Notes under the pieces: model-generated
The model's database searches: none
What the model was told of the DNA's origin: nothing
What the model saw: the letters and a program-made list of their open reading frames with translations, nothing else
Position numbers and translations under genes: made by a program
Shown here: positions 8,563-21,100 of the stretch, one piece after another
Numbering within the stretch: the stretch's first letter is position 1
Layout: every line of letters starts with the position of its first letter
DNA from: Neostapfia colusana
Taxonomy: Eukaryota; Streptophyta; Magnoliopsida; Poales; Poaceae
Direction of reading: 5' to 3'
DNA length: 64,000 nt
Assembly (NCBI GenBank): GCA_030760725.1
Contig: JASWHV010000009.1
Coordinates: 94,538,780 to 94,602,779 of the forward strand

Positions 8563-11500
8563 TGTAAAGGTCCCAAAAATGTGAATACAAAGAAACATGA
8601 GTATGCACAAATGTTGGAGTCACGTGTATGAAAAAGGGGCTTAGTTGAAACTTTGTCCACATATGATAACATGTGTGAGATTCTTCTAAACAAACTTAGG
8701 GTTACTGCATGGATGGACCTCATGTGGATTAGAACAACAGAAATGAAGAACTCAAGTGCAATGGGAGGGTTTAAAAATAAGAGTTTGAACTAAATGTTAA
8801 ACTCAAACTTCAAATGAGGGAAGGACACAATGGGAATTCAAAACTGTTGTGTTCAAACTCTTGTTTGCAGCAGCTAACACAAGAATCAAGTTGCATAATT
8901 GGATTCCTTAGGTCCAAATTAGTGGGGAGGCAAAGTTTCATTAATTTTTGAAAAAGTTTGCTGCCCATTTTTCCAAATGGAGTTAAAGGTACAAAGAATT
9001 CAAATATACATTCGAGTTTGGAGTAAATTTGTCCAACTATCCAAATGCAGCTCAAATTCCAACTTTCCAACATTTGGGGTTGAATATTTGTCAAACTATG
9101 GAGATCTTTTTGCAGGGAAGTTGAGTGGGCCCCACCTGTCATTGGGGAGGTTAAAAACTGTAAAAGATCTCCCATTTCTTCAGCCTTAAGTCTACACTCA
9201 CCGCACGGGGTCTTCATCGAGTGCCACCGCAGGGGCTACCCGAGCCACCTCCTGCTCTTCGCCCAGGGCTGCTGGCAGCACGGGAGTCGGCAGCGCCATC
9301 TCTACGTGATCCACTACGCCACACAGCTGAGCCAAACGTGTTTGTTTTCCTCCTCACGATCAGCAGCTGCAACGTGCGTTGTTTTTCCCTCACCGGCGCT
9401 GCTCCACTGCTCCCTGTCTCCCGGCCAGCCCAGCGCCTCTCCGGCAGGCTCAAGAGGCCACAGAGGTGCGCCAGGAGGTACTGATCCTCATCCCGTCGTC
9501 CACCTGCTCTCTCCCGGCGCCGGCTCGCCGGAATTCGATTTTTGGCACCGGCGCACGTATAGAACAGACCGTGTTTAATTCGTGAAATTCTCCCAAACCG
9601 ATTGATCATACCTCCTACAATTCAAACCACAGCAACTAGATGCCCTAGCACCCTCCCACGCCAAGAACCAAAGAAAACCGACCCTCCTATGCCCCGGGCG
9701 ACGAGAAATCGTCGCCGGCGGCCAAAACTGCCACGGTCCACGGTGACGACTAGTTTGCAGCCATGTTCTGCATGATTTGATCTCCGTTCCATGTTCCTAG
9801 AACCATAGGGATGCTGTAGGACATCATAGCTCACCGGGAGATGACTTGGACACGCTGGAACGTGTCCATGTCGAGCTCCCAAGCCGCCCCGCCGGTGCCG
9901 ACCTACCTACAGCCGTTTTCATGCGTGGAAACCTTGCCCGACAGCTGCGCCATGTTCTAAGGAGCATGTAGGGCGAAACCGGAGCTCATTTGGTGGAGAA
10001 ATGAGAGAGAAATAGCCATGCCACGCTTTCTGCCGGTGTACACCCGCGGGCTCTGGCGGGAGGTTGAAGAAGCACCTGACCCGTGGGCCCCACGTGTGAC
10101 TGTTCTGTTTAAAATCAAACAGGGGGTTGTTCAAACTTGTAAAATGCATAACTTGGTGTAGGAAGCTCCAAAAATAGTGAGATAAATTTTGTTGGACTTC
10201 TCTAAGACAGTACTATCCAGGGGTCCAGCCCCATATTTATGAAAATCCCTGGTTTTGGCTCATTATTTCATATAAGGAAAATATTGTAGGAATTTTTCCA
10301 GGAGCTCTGTGTAGTGGAAAATTCCAAAATTTGGGCAGGCGATTCCACCAAAAATGTCTGAACTCCAGTAAAATTTTCAGAAGCATTGGACCTAATTTGC
10401 TTGGCCAAATGTGGTGTTAATTCCTTATGTCTCTGAAAATTGGAAAATAAACAGAGTTCAATTTCAGAAATTTTCCCCAAACTTTAGAACCTCATGACTC
10501 TTGCTAGGAAGCCCCAAATTTAGTGATTCAAATTGGGTTGGATTACTATTGAATAGATCTGTCCAAATCTACAACCCAATTTGTATGAGACTCATTATTT
10601 AATTCTGGAAAATTCTTTAAACTTTTCAGCAACAGAATTTTAGAGGGAGTTTGGCTAATCCAAAAATCCTCAAATTTTACCAGAATAGTCTTTAGGGTGT
10701 TAATGAACCCCTGTAAAAGTTTCAAATCAATTGGAGTTGATGTGGTCAGGGCAATTCAGGATTTAAATTGCTGTGTTCAATTGAATACAGAAACTTTTTC
10801 AGAGAAATTCCAAAAACTTGGAAATTCAGTTCTGGGCAGATCTTAGCTCCAAAAATGCTAGGAAAATTCATGCAAACTCTATGAGCTATAATTGAAATTG
10901 TAGTTCACTAAGTTTGGCATGAACATTGGTGTGATCTCAGAATTAATTCTTTTTGGCTTAATTGCTTAGAAACTTTTTCTGAACAAACCACTCAATGAAA
11001 AGTGCAAATTCTCGATCCAGAGGGTTTTCTTGTGACAAGGAACTCACCTGAAAATTCTTAGCTCCATTGGAGCTCTGGATCATCCCAGTTCTGTTTAACC
11101 TCTTAAGGTGATCAATATAGAAGAGAGGGAAACCACTTAGCATTAATCATGTGCTTAGATCCAAACACAAACCACTAGCACCAGTGTCATTTTAAATTTT
11201 TAAAAGGGTTCCAGTTTTTGTAAACTTGTCATTAGAACTGGTAGCAAAATTTTTACAAATAAATATATGTGCATATTTATTACGTGTAGCATCTACGTGA
11301 AGGACTTGAAGTCATTGGAGTAGAGATCAAAGGAGGGAGACAAGAGATCAAGTCAAGTGGTCTTCACTAACTGCATATATATATAAGTCACCTGCAAAAC
11401 AAAGGCAAGCCCTAGTTTGCATCTAAATTTACCAGCTTTTATTTGTATTCACGTTACTTGGTCTAGCATTTTGTTTATTGCATTAAGTCTAGGTGGTATG

Positions 11501-12941
11501 ACACCCCAAATGCATGACCCAGAAAACCATGGAGTTTAAATGTAGAATAGGTTATCATTGATTATAACTGCTGATCTCAAATTAACAAAAGTGGATTAAA
11601 AGAAGCAAAACTTGAGTGGGCAGTTTCCTACTTGTGGAACGGGGTTAAGGGGGATCAATCGGAAGAGTTGGGAATTGATCCTCATAGTTGGGAATGGAGA
11701 CCGGGCAGTGGATGGAAGGTCAACGACGTGGTCCTGTGGGCCTAGTCTATGCCTGAGTCGATTAAGGCTTGTTCTCGTGTGCGGCCCCGCTGGACAAGTT
11801 TGAGATGTGTATCGGATGCATACTGGTTATATGGGACCCAGGAAACCGATGTAACATGTTAACCTGGGTGTCGAGGCATACCTCACCGTCTGATGCCGAC
11901 GCTGAAAGGATAGAGAAGTCGGCTCTACGAGGGTTTGCCGTAGAGAGACTTAATCCCAGTCGGTGGGACCGGTTCGACATTTGGGTGTCATGTGAAAGGT
12001 TGCCACGTACGGTGTCAGTGACGGTTGCTGTGTGCAACGTCGAGTACGGGCGTATGTGTCGTGTCAGCCGGGTGTTTTTGATTGCAATCACCGTCGCTCG
12101 CGGTAGTGAGCATACTTGTACACTGAGTCGTGACGTAGTAATAACCTGGGATACGTTTCATATGCTTCGTGAGTAATCCTCAAAATGGAGATGAGGAACG
12201 ACCAACACCTCACTAAATTTAATTTCCACCTTGGGCTAGTAGCGTCGAGGCAAAGCGTTTCTTGTTTGATTGTGGAGTCTCGACGGTAATGGCGCAAGGT
12301 CTGTATGAGTCTAGGGTAGCTCACTAAAGTTACTTTCACCTCGGGCAAGTGACATCGAGATGAAGAGTTTCATGTTTGATTGTGGAGTCTCGATGTAAAT
12401 TGCGTGAGGACTATAAAAGTTGCTTAAAACTTGAAGTAAGGATTTTCCTTTAGCTCAAGATCATCTTTTATGCAAACTTCTATATTCAGCCCCCTATTTT
12501 CATCATGTAGAGTTTCATGACTAGGGTGACGGGTCAGTCTTGCTGAGCTTCGTGCTCACAGATAGTACCTAAGTTGTTTTGCAGGTAATAACTGTAGGCT
12601 GATATGTACGGGTGCCCGATGAGACTCGGAACTCACCGAGTGGTGAACTCATGGAAACCCCTGCCGCTGCTATTATGACAGTGTTGCTAGCGAGAAGGGT
12701 CCGCGGGCTGGAAACCTTCTCGGTTGCTTAGCATAGGTATGAGACGTGAGTTGTAACAGTCTTCCGCTGTAGTTTATTTTGAGAAGTATGTGTAAAATTT
12801 ACACTTTGTAAGCTTCCGCTTGATGTATGTAATATGATGCTTTATTATGTGTGCTGTTGGGTGCCGCATCGCACGGCACCACCCAATGCGATTCCCGGGC
12901 GAGGTGCCCGTTCCCGTGAACCGGGACGGCGGGCCCTCACA
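8563..12941 (+). repeat. Element A 3' LTR (4379 bp)
   Basis: Starts TGTAAAGGTCCC after the PPT and ends GGGCCCTCACA; the second half matches 1-2235. Layout: AT-rich start, a GC-rich block at about 9190-10110, AT-rich middle, TATA box 11375-11385, conserved start motif 11403-11422 and U5 with the hairpins described for the 5' copy. ORFs in the GC-rich block are on both strands, lack any recognisable domain and are not credible genes. Confidence 0.95.
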
Positions 12942-15900
12942 AAGACACATAAGAGAGTCGCAATCAAACAAGAAATGCATTTCTCTCATGTGCTTTGCCT
13001 AAGGTTGAAAGGAACTTTAATTAGCTCTGAACTGCAGCAAATCATTAGCAACCAAAGTACATCTTTCAATCAGCAACATTTTAACATGGAACTATCCTAT
13101 TCTTTATACGTCATGGTACAGTTAACAAGTGGCACTCACTGACCGTGAGGGATGGCGATTATAATCGTTTAACACCTACAGGGTTACCCGAATAACCTGT
13201 CACATATGCCCGTACTCGTTGTTGCTTACAGCAACCATCACGGACGTCGTACACAACCACCTTTCATCCGTCAGCCAAGTGTTGAACCGGTCCTATTGTC
13301 CTGAGCAAGAGGTCTCTGCGAGCGCATCTGCAGTGCCGCATGCCGATTTACACCTCATGCTCTCAACCTACCCTCTGGACGACAAGCTATGCCTCAACAG
13401 ATCGCTACCCGAATTAAATCGGTTTCCCAGTTCCCATATATCCAGTAGGTCTTCGGTACTGTTCTAGCTTGTTCAACAGGCCCGCACATGGCTCGGTCCT
13501 CAATCGACACAAGCGGAGCTATGGCACCCAGGCCCCAAAGTCCTGCTGCCCTTACTCTCAGCTCGTTTCTCATTTTTCTTGCCATGTGTTCCGTTTGCTA
13601 TCTCTATCCGAGTGGTGTGCCTCTAGCCTATTCTTGCGAGCAGTTCCATATAGTCAACTTGTACCGAATACTACACTAATTTAGCATTGCAGTGGCTACT
13701 CGAGGTTTAAAAACCTAAGCTCAAAACCCTGGTTCTCTTGGCTATGCAGTTGGGTTTTCAAACAAGACTCCAATGCACAATTGAAGTTGATACTCAATGT
13801 AAGTTCTCAAAACAATAAAGTTTGTAAAAATGGCTAATGCAAACCAGAGCTTGCCTGTTTTGCAGGGTAGTAGTATATAATAGAAGTTAGTATCTTCCAT
13901 CCCTTGATCATTCTGAACTCAACTGATGCACACCTCAAGGGATGATTCAGTTGAAGTTCGTCGTCATGAGCTATCGATATGTATATGCATAACCTGTTAT
14001 AATGCAATTTAAAGAATTAAAGACTCGAACTTCTTAGGAACAGAGGCTGTGTGGAAATGCCAATAATGGCTTGGTTGCCTCTGTGGTGCAGAGAATCATC
14101 AAGAAAACTAAATCTGCCTTAGAGGTTTAATTACATCCCTAGCTAAGTTCTTAATGAACATATAAGTTGAGCTGCAATGATTTGGACATAACTAAAGATC
14201 CTGATCTCCAATGACTTCGAAATTTTTACATGAAGTCATACACAACACAGGTACTTAGCTTGCCAAATTGCAGCTAAAGTGGAAAGAAATTATGTGTCCC
14301 ACAATTCCCACCATAATTCCCAATGTGTTTCTCACATACATAAACATGGAGAACAAGGACAGAGAGATTTAAGGCTCAACTTGAGCTGAAATTTTTCAGG
14401 TGAGTTCCTGGTCACATGAAAGTATTTTGATCCACAATTCAGACAATTTACTTGAGTAGTTCCTCCAGAATAATTCCTTAAGCATGTCTAAATTTTCAAG
14501 TGAAATACAATTTCAAGTATAACTCATAGAGCATGTCTGAATTTTCCTATGATTTCTGGAGCTATGAGTTGCCCATAACTGATTTTAAAAGGTGGGATCA
14601 TTTTCTGAAAAGGTTTCTGGACAATTTACAGTACAGCAGATTGCACTCAGAAAATTCCTACACAATTCAACTTTAAATGAGCTGAAAATTTTCTAGAATG
14701 TCAATAATTTCCTAAGGAATATTATGGCAAAATTTGAGGATTTTTGGATGAACTAAATTGGGTTGCATATTTGGATAGAGTTTTTCAATCTTAATCTAAC
14801 CCAATTTGAATTACTCAATTTGGAGGTTCCTAGACTAAGATACGAATTTTCAAAGTTGGGGCACACTCTGGAATTGTTTTGCTACTGGAAAATTGATTGG
14901 GCCCACTGTTTTAAATTGCAGCCACTGAGATTTGAGGACACACGGGGCTACACAGTTCCAGGCGTGCAGTTACACCGGATCTGATAGCCACAGAGGATCG
15001 GGGTTTTTAAATTCCCTCTCACTGACTGCTGGGGCCCGGCACACCCTTCTTCAACCTCGGCCCAATTCCCGTGCCCGTGCGCCCGTGCTGCCCCCCCCCC
15101 CCTGTCGGAGCTCCACGGAACTCGGTCTCCTGACCTACTCCCGAGCCCCTGCTCACTGCCAGGGCCTAAAACCACATGCTGAGCACCTTGGTGAAGCTTC
15201 CCCGAGCCGGCGAGGTCCCCAACACCTCTCGCGACGGTGCAGCGGCTCGATTCCATTTCGGTGATGTTGCCCACCCTGCCTAGCTCGCTAAACCTTTTGT
15301 TTTCAAGCTCTACAGCACCGGTGAACTATGAGGAAGCTCGACATGGCCTCAAAACTGCTCGGGAACGGCGACTAAAAAGGTTTCACCGTGCGTCCACGGT
15401 TCCCCGCCTCGGTTGCCGTTGGAAAAGCTCGAAATACTCGGCCTACGTGCAGTTTCTAGCTACGGTTGCGAAGCAAAAATGTTCCTTAGCAAGTCTAGCT
15501 CGTTTGTGCATAATATTGTGAGCTCTAACCGAACCTTGATCGAGAATTTGATGCAATCTTACCCGCGGGTCGGTTTACACCGGCCGGGAGAAAAATCCAG
15601 AATTCATCGGCGGCGAGCCACGGATCGGCTTGAGCTTTGGAGGACAGCAACACCGACTCTTGGAGTGTCCAGGGGTGCCGTTACTTGGTCATGACAAGCT
15701 CTAGGTTGAGCTGTCCATGTGAGCCTCCTCTTCGGTTCTTGTTCGGCCGCCGCACGGACACGGCGTTCCCGGGGTAGGAAGGCCGAACACCGGTTGGTGG
15801 CACGTCGAGGAGGGAGAGGGAGAGGCTCTGGTGCCATTTTTCCACTCATTATCCTCTGTTCGTGATCACAAGAACCCGGCTTCCGATCGATCGGTGGTGG

Positions 15901-16721
15901 CGGCGGTGTGCTCTGTTCGTGTGTGTGACTGAGAAAGACACTGAGCCGAAGCTCCGTTGGTAGACAAAAGGGAACACGCTGAGACGTGAGGAAGCACACA
16001 AGGAGGTCGCCAGTGCAAGAGAAGGCGTGAGGAGGTGTCCCCCGGCTTTCCGCTCGTGTCTCACGGTGAGAGCTCGAGTTGGTCTGGGTGGCGTTCAGTT
16101 GCTTCTAGTAGAAAACAGAGAACCAACTCAAGTTTTAGATATTTGGATGTACTGACCAATGGGCCCCACTATCCCCCTTATCCCCTCAAATTTTCTCAAA
16201 GTTGGAAAATGACTCAATTCAATTGTAGGAAGTTTGAATCTGAACTTCATTTGGACAATTGTACAAGTTTCATCAAAATTCAAATTTGGATTTGAATTCC
16301 TATACAACTTGAAGTCCATTTGTAAAACGGGTAGCATAACAATCTAAAAAATTCATGAGACTTTACCACCCCACTAATTTGGACCTAAGGAATTCAAATA
16401 TGAAACCTGATTTCTGGTTTTGGCTGCTGCAATGAGGTTTTGAGCACAACAGTTTGCATTCCTATTGGTTGCCCTCATTTGAAATTTGAGTTGAACAATT
16501 TGAGTTCAAAACTGAATTTTATTCCCCCTTGCACATGAGATCTTACACATGAGTTTAAAATTAACTCTTTCTCCCAAACACTCAATTGATCCTAGGATAG
16601 AGTGGTGGGACACTCATGTATGTCATCACATGTGGAAAAATTTAAAAAAGTCCCAATTTTTACAAACTTGAAACCAAATGGTGTTCAAACTTCAGTCCCT
16701 TTGCATTCAAACTTCAGTCCC
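12942..16721 (-). repeat. Element C 3' LTR, part right of the A insertion
   Basis: Matches C's 5' LTR from 61951, so about 540 bp of this LTR lie left of element A outside the window. The conserved start motif is at 13838-13857 with TATA-like TATATAA (13874-13880) beside it, and the GC-rich block spans about 14935-16090 with a 12-C run at 15091-15102. The outer terminus and the PPT are missing: LTR text ending CAGTCCC joins directly to pol at 16722, and a phrase ending TTCAGTCCC occurs twice near 16684-16721. Confidence 0.85.
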
Positions 16722-16727
16722 AAGATT

Positions 16728-18189
16728 TTAAGGTAAAAATGAGAGAGAGGATGGTGAAAAATTACAGGATGTGCGACGTCTAAAGTCCGGATAGTTGGCA
16801 CGAAGAAATCCTTCGCTCTCCCAGGTCGCTTCATCCTTGGAGTGATTACTCCATAAAATTTTATAGAATCACAACGTACGGTTGCATGTGGTTCGGTCCT
16901 TTTTGTCAATGATCTGAACCAGTCCCTCCTGATACGTGAGATCCGGTTTCAGTTCCTCGATCTTCCCCAGCTGAATGGTGGTTGAAAACTTGAGGCACTT
17001 CCTCAGCTGAGAAATGTGGAAGAAGTCGTGCACACCAGAGAGTGTGGCTGGTAGTTCCAGCCGGTATGCAACAGATTCATATCCTTCCAAAACCTGGAAT
17101 GAACCGATGAATCGGGGGCCAACTTTCCTCTGACCCCAAATCTGTTCACTCCCTTCATTGGATACACGCGTAGATACTCGTGATCCCCGACTTCAAATTG
17201 TAAAGGACGTCTTCTCCAGTCCGCATACTGTTTTCATCGGGATTGAGCGTTTTTTAAGTTCGGTTGAATCAGCCGAACTTTTTGTTCCGCATTGTTGACA
17301 AGATCAAATCCGAAGGTGACCCTTTCGCCAGACTCACACCAATTCAGCAGTGTGCAGCATTTCCTTCCGTAACTCCGGGTTACGGGGTACGACGATCCTG
17401 TCCTTGTACCACAGGATGCCTTCTCCATATTTCCGGAGACACTTCAATTCCCCACTGTCTACACGTCTCCGCAAATGCGTCATGCCTTTGTCATGTTTCT
17501 GAGCTGCCGCTATCTCTTGATGGATGGTGGGGATAAGAGCTAAGTTGTAGAGAGCTCCATGGGGAACCACATACAACGGTTGTTCACTCTCTTCCAACGG
17601 GGTGATGGTCAGATTATGAACGTGTGACTTGCGACTCAGCGCATCCACCACCACGTTTGCTTTGCCAGGGTGACAATGGATCTCTATTTTGTAATCCTTT
17701 ATCAACTGCAACCATTATCGCTGCCTCGTGTTCGACTCCTTCTGAGTGAATATGTACTTGAGGATCTTGTGGTCAGTATATAAATGCACAAGGTTACCGA
17801 GTTGGTAGTGCCTCCACATTTTGAGTGCGAGTACCATGGCAGCGAGCTCTAAGTCATGAGTTGGATAATTTTGCTCATGGTTCCTTAGCTGCCCTGATCC
17901 ATACACGACCACCCTTCGGTCTTGCATCAGCACACATCCGAACCCAATGCCGGATGCATCGCAGTACACATCGAACGATTTTGTTGTGTCTGGCTGCGCC
18001 AAAACCGGTGCTGATGTTAAGTGCTTCACTAATGCCTTGAATGCTGCTTCACATGCTGGACTCCAAACATATTTGGTAGCCTTCTTCAGCAGCTCGGTCA
18101 TAGGCTTGGCAATCTTCAAGAAGTTCGGAATGAACCTCTGATAATATCCGGCGAGTCCAAGGAAACTCCGTACCTCATGAACAGACCTT
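16728..18189 (-). pseudogene. pol: pol of element C, C-terminal half (RNase H, broken integrase, chromodomain)
   Basis: Reading on the minus strand from 18194: the RT/RNase H linker (FLGLAGYYQRFIPNF), then an RNase H with CDASG, DLELAA and YTDHK motifs and a stop at about 17715. Next comes the RNase H to integrase linker (17711-17334). The integrase finger and core are deleted: the segment before the zinc finger joins a segment normally after the core (WCESGERV) at 17355-17371, removing about 0.67 kb relative to A and shifting frame. The C-terminal integrase region (17090-16869) and a chromodomain follow, the latter split by a TGA at 16867-16869. Pol ends at a TAA at 16728-16730. It cannot integrate DNA. 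Confidence 0.9.
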
Positions 18190-18194
18190 GGGGA
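18190..18194. repeat. Target site duplication of element B, left copy (GGGGA)
   Basis: GGGGA here and at 35779-35783 flank the TG...CA ends of B, in C's pol coding sequence. Confidence 0.95.
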
Positions 18195-21100
18195 TGTGAG
18201 GGCCTGCCCCTCGACGGGGTCATGCCGCTCACCGGTAATCACACTGGGTGGTTCCGTGCAATGCGGCACCCACCAGCATGCACGAAAATACGGTAAGAAC
18301 ATATGAAACCATTTTATTACTCAAGATAAAATCTTTTACAACATAATGTATACACGCATCGGAATTTAGAAGCTTGACATATACTCACTCTCGACCCTAA
18401 CTACACCAAAGAGAAGTCGTTCAGCCCGTGAACGCTTTCTACTAGCTTCACCAGAGTAAGGCAGCGGCTAGGTTTACGGTGAGTTAAAAGACCCGTGAGG
18501 TTCGTCGTCTCACCGAACAACTCTCTTCATAGCAGGCATCCTGCTACCTGCAAAACAACTCAGAAGCAACCGTGAGCACTAAGGCTCAGCAAAACATAAC
18601 CGTCAAACCTAAACATGTAACACTATATGCAGGGGTAGAAAAACAGTAGGAACATAAATTTGCAAAATGAAACTTGACTAAACTTGATCCTTATATTCAG
18701 ATTCTCATAGCATTCATTTTAGTGGTCCTCACACCTCACAACACCAGAAGTCCACAATCAAACAAGAAATGCTTATCCCTATGTTGATAGCCTAAGGTTG
18801 AAATGAACTTTAGATGGGACTATATCTAATTCAGTCAAGGTTCCAATACAATGATTAATCCATGAACAACAAGTTAACAGACTTAGTTCCTCTTTTTACT
18901 ACGTCACGGCGCAGTGGGCAAGTATGCTCAATCCTCTTCCGCGAGCGACGGTGATTCGAATCAATAACAACCTGGAATACACGACACATACACCCACCTC
19001 AAAAGACTCTCACAAGAGCACCTTCTTACGTTGTATCCAGCAACCTTTCACACGACACCCCGACATAGAAAAATGTTTTGTGCCGAGCAGGATTGTCCTC
19101 TACGCGGACACGTCGAAGTTGCCCGCTGAAGGATTTACACCTCCCGCCTTCTCAACGCCATTCCTACGCGAAGGATGAGTTTCTATATCACGGTCCATCG
19201 GGTTACATCAGTTTCATGTGTCCCATACCCCACTAGATATCCAGTACAGCTCAATCTTGTCCAGCAGGGCCGCATATGCGTGGTCCTTAACCGACACGGA
19301 CGGGGCTAAAATCAACCTCCACATTAGCCTTACCATCCCGGCCCAAGCCCAATATGGTCTCAAGCATTGTCACACCTATCGCAGGTATAGACAACCTTGA
19401 GTGCTCCATCCTACAGGAACTTCCCCCGTCCCCATCTCATTTTCATGAGGGTGCTCTTATCATCAACCTCTCGCGAGTAAATTCCATTACTCGACCTTTC
19501 TCGTGAGTAGCTTTTTACTACTCGACATCTACCGAGCTAGCCAACATTAGCCTAGCATCTACGATGAGGAAAAGCCTACCATGCAAGTGGGTTTCAAACA
19601 TCCTAGACAAGATGCACAATATCAAGTCTAATAAACATTAGGTGAAGTAAAGAAAAATTTAAAACGGTAATTATATGCAAACCGGGGCTTGCCTTGCTCA
19701 ACGGTTTTGTTAGAAGCTAGGAGTTAGTCTTCCTCAAGATAATCCGCCAAACTCGTCACGAGATGGAGATCCTCGCTGCGGAGTTGAATCCTTGTCGAAC
19801 GTCGACGTCACGTGAGCTTATAAGATGCAATGCACATATGTTTCAAAAGCAACATAGAAAGTGATTTAATGTGGTTGCACAAGTTAACTATGACTAAAAA
19901 GGGATAATAACAGCAATGTTTCTGTTGTTGGATCTATCACCTTAGAGAGGAAGAATGCTAGGTGAAAAGGGAAGTAAAATTAATCACCATGTGATTAAGT
20001 CCTCATATGAACAATTAGGCCTAAAGAATGGTAGCTCAAGTTCCAGAGGTCCAATGAAGATGAAACTTTAACCATAACTTCAATGGAAAGTATTTAGGCA
20101 GTGTGCAAAATTTTAGCTCATGAAATGGCTACATGTGACCACAATAATTTCTTATGTGGTTTTATCTAATCGGCCTTTACCTCCTATGTATTAAGCTTTC
20201 CTATGCTTGAAAGTAGACTTTTGTGAAGTAAAAAATGTCCTGAGTCCATAGGAATTGGTTTTACCATTTTTGGAGTTTCTTACATGGAGATATAGATTTT
20301 ACAAGAATTGGGGAAAAGTTGAAAATGGGCTCTGTTTATTTTCCGATTTTTCAGAGACATAAGGAATTAACACATCATTTGACCAAGAAAATGAGGTCCA
20401 ATGGCTCTGAAATTTTTACTGAAGTTCAAGTATTTCTGGATGAATGTCCTGCACAAAATTGGGAATTTTCCAATTAACAGAACTCCTGGAATAAATCCTA
20501 CAAGACTTTTTAATGGAATTAATGATCCAAATCCAGGGATTTTCATAAATATTAGCTGCACCCTTGGATAGTACTTTCTGAGGGGAATCCAATAAAATTT
20601 ATTTGGGAATTTTTGGACACTCCTACACAAAGTTGTGGCTGTTCCAAGTTTGAACTGAAATCTGGAAATTCCTAAAAATGTTTAAATGCTGACAGCGGGT
20701 CCCACTCGACAGCCCTTCTTCTTCCTCGCGCCAAACAGCCGAGTGGCGGCGCCCTCCGGTGAGGGTTGCCGAAACGGCCTTCCCGGCCGCCTCCCGATCC
20801 AAATCTCGCCGCCCCCCTATTCCACCACGACGAGTCCATTTGAGAGGTCGCCGGCGGCCGGCGCCCACCGGAAACCAGCGTGCGATGGTGACTGCGCAAG
20901 TTATTGTTCTGGCGAGGCTGGGGCGGCTCTACACAGCACGAAATCGGTCGGGTATTGCTCGGAGAGCACCGTGGCAGTGCGAGGATGCTGAAAATGGACT
21001 CCAAACACCCTGACAAGGCCGGCAACCGAGGGCTCCACGGTGACCCGAGGCACTTTTGCACCGGCAGCTAATAAAATGGCTAGAACTTCGTCAATTCTTG

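Larger units (their letters stand above)
1..12941 (+). mobile_element. Element A: Ty3/gypsy chromovirus, nearly full length (left end outside window)
   Basis: Order on the plus strand is 5' LTR (truncated by the window edge), PBS, long leader, gag, protease, RT, RNase H, integrase, chromodomain, PPT and 3' LTR. This order plus the C-terminal chromodomain defines a chromovirus. Base 1 aligns with 10781 of the 3' LTR, so about 2.2 kb of the 5' LTR lies upstream. The element sits in the 3' LTR of minus-strand element C: the sequence from 12942 continues C's LTR and matches C's 5' LTR from 61951. The right target duplicate should be AAGAC at 12942-12946; its partner is outside the window. A hand count of 7 mismatches in about 130 bp between the two LTRs (about 5%, mostly transitions) suggests a moderately recent insertion. 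Confidence 0.95.

Noticed and set aside
9214..9609. 131-codon minus-strand ORF in the GC-rich block of A's 3' LTR, and similar ORFs in other blocks (20672-21061, 28950-29522, 41603-42094, 59919-60410)
   Set aside because: GC-rich DNA gives long chance ORFs on both strands; no domains, no conserved start and no shared frame between LTR families.
11769..12176. 135-codon ORF in A's 3' LTR, with a relative at 1161-1469
   Set aside because: Similarity is at the DNA level within homologous LTRs. The frame is shortened or broken in sister copies, and inverted repeats explain part of the conservation.
13474..13685. Short plus-strand ORFs in C's LTR with hydrophobic stretches, repeated at 62212-62670
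   Set aside because: They lie antisense in an LTR and the frame is not maintained between the two LTR copies.
15091..15102. Poly-C run as a possible regulatory or quadruplex element
   Set aside because: A single homopolymer of differing length in the sister LTR (63687-63696); no G-quadruplex-like spacing.
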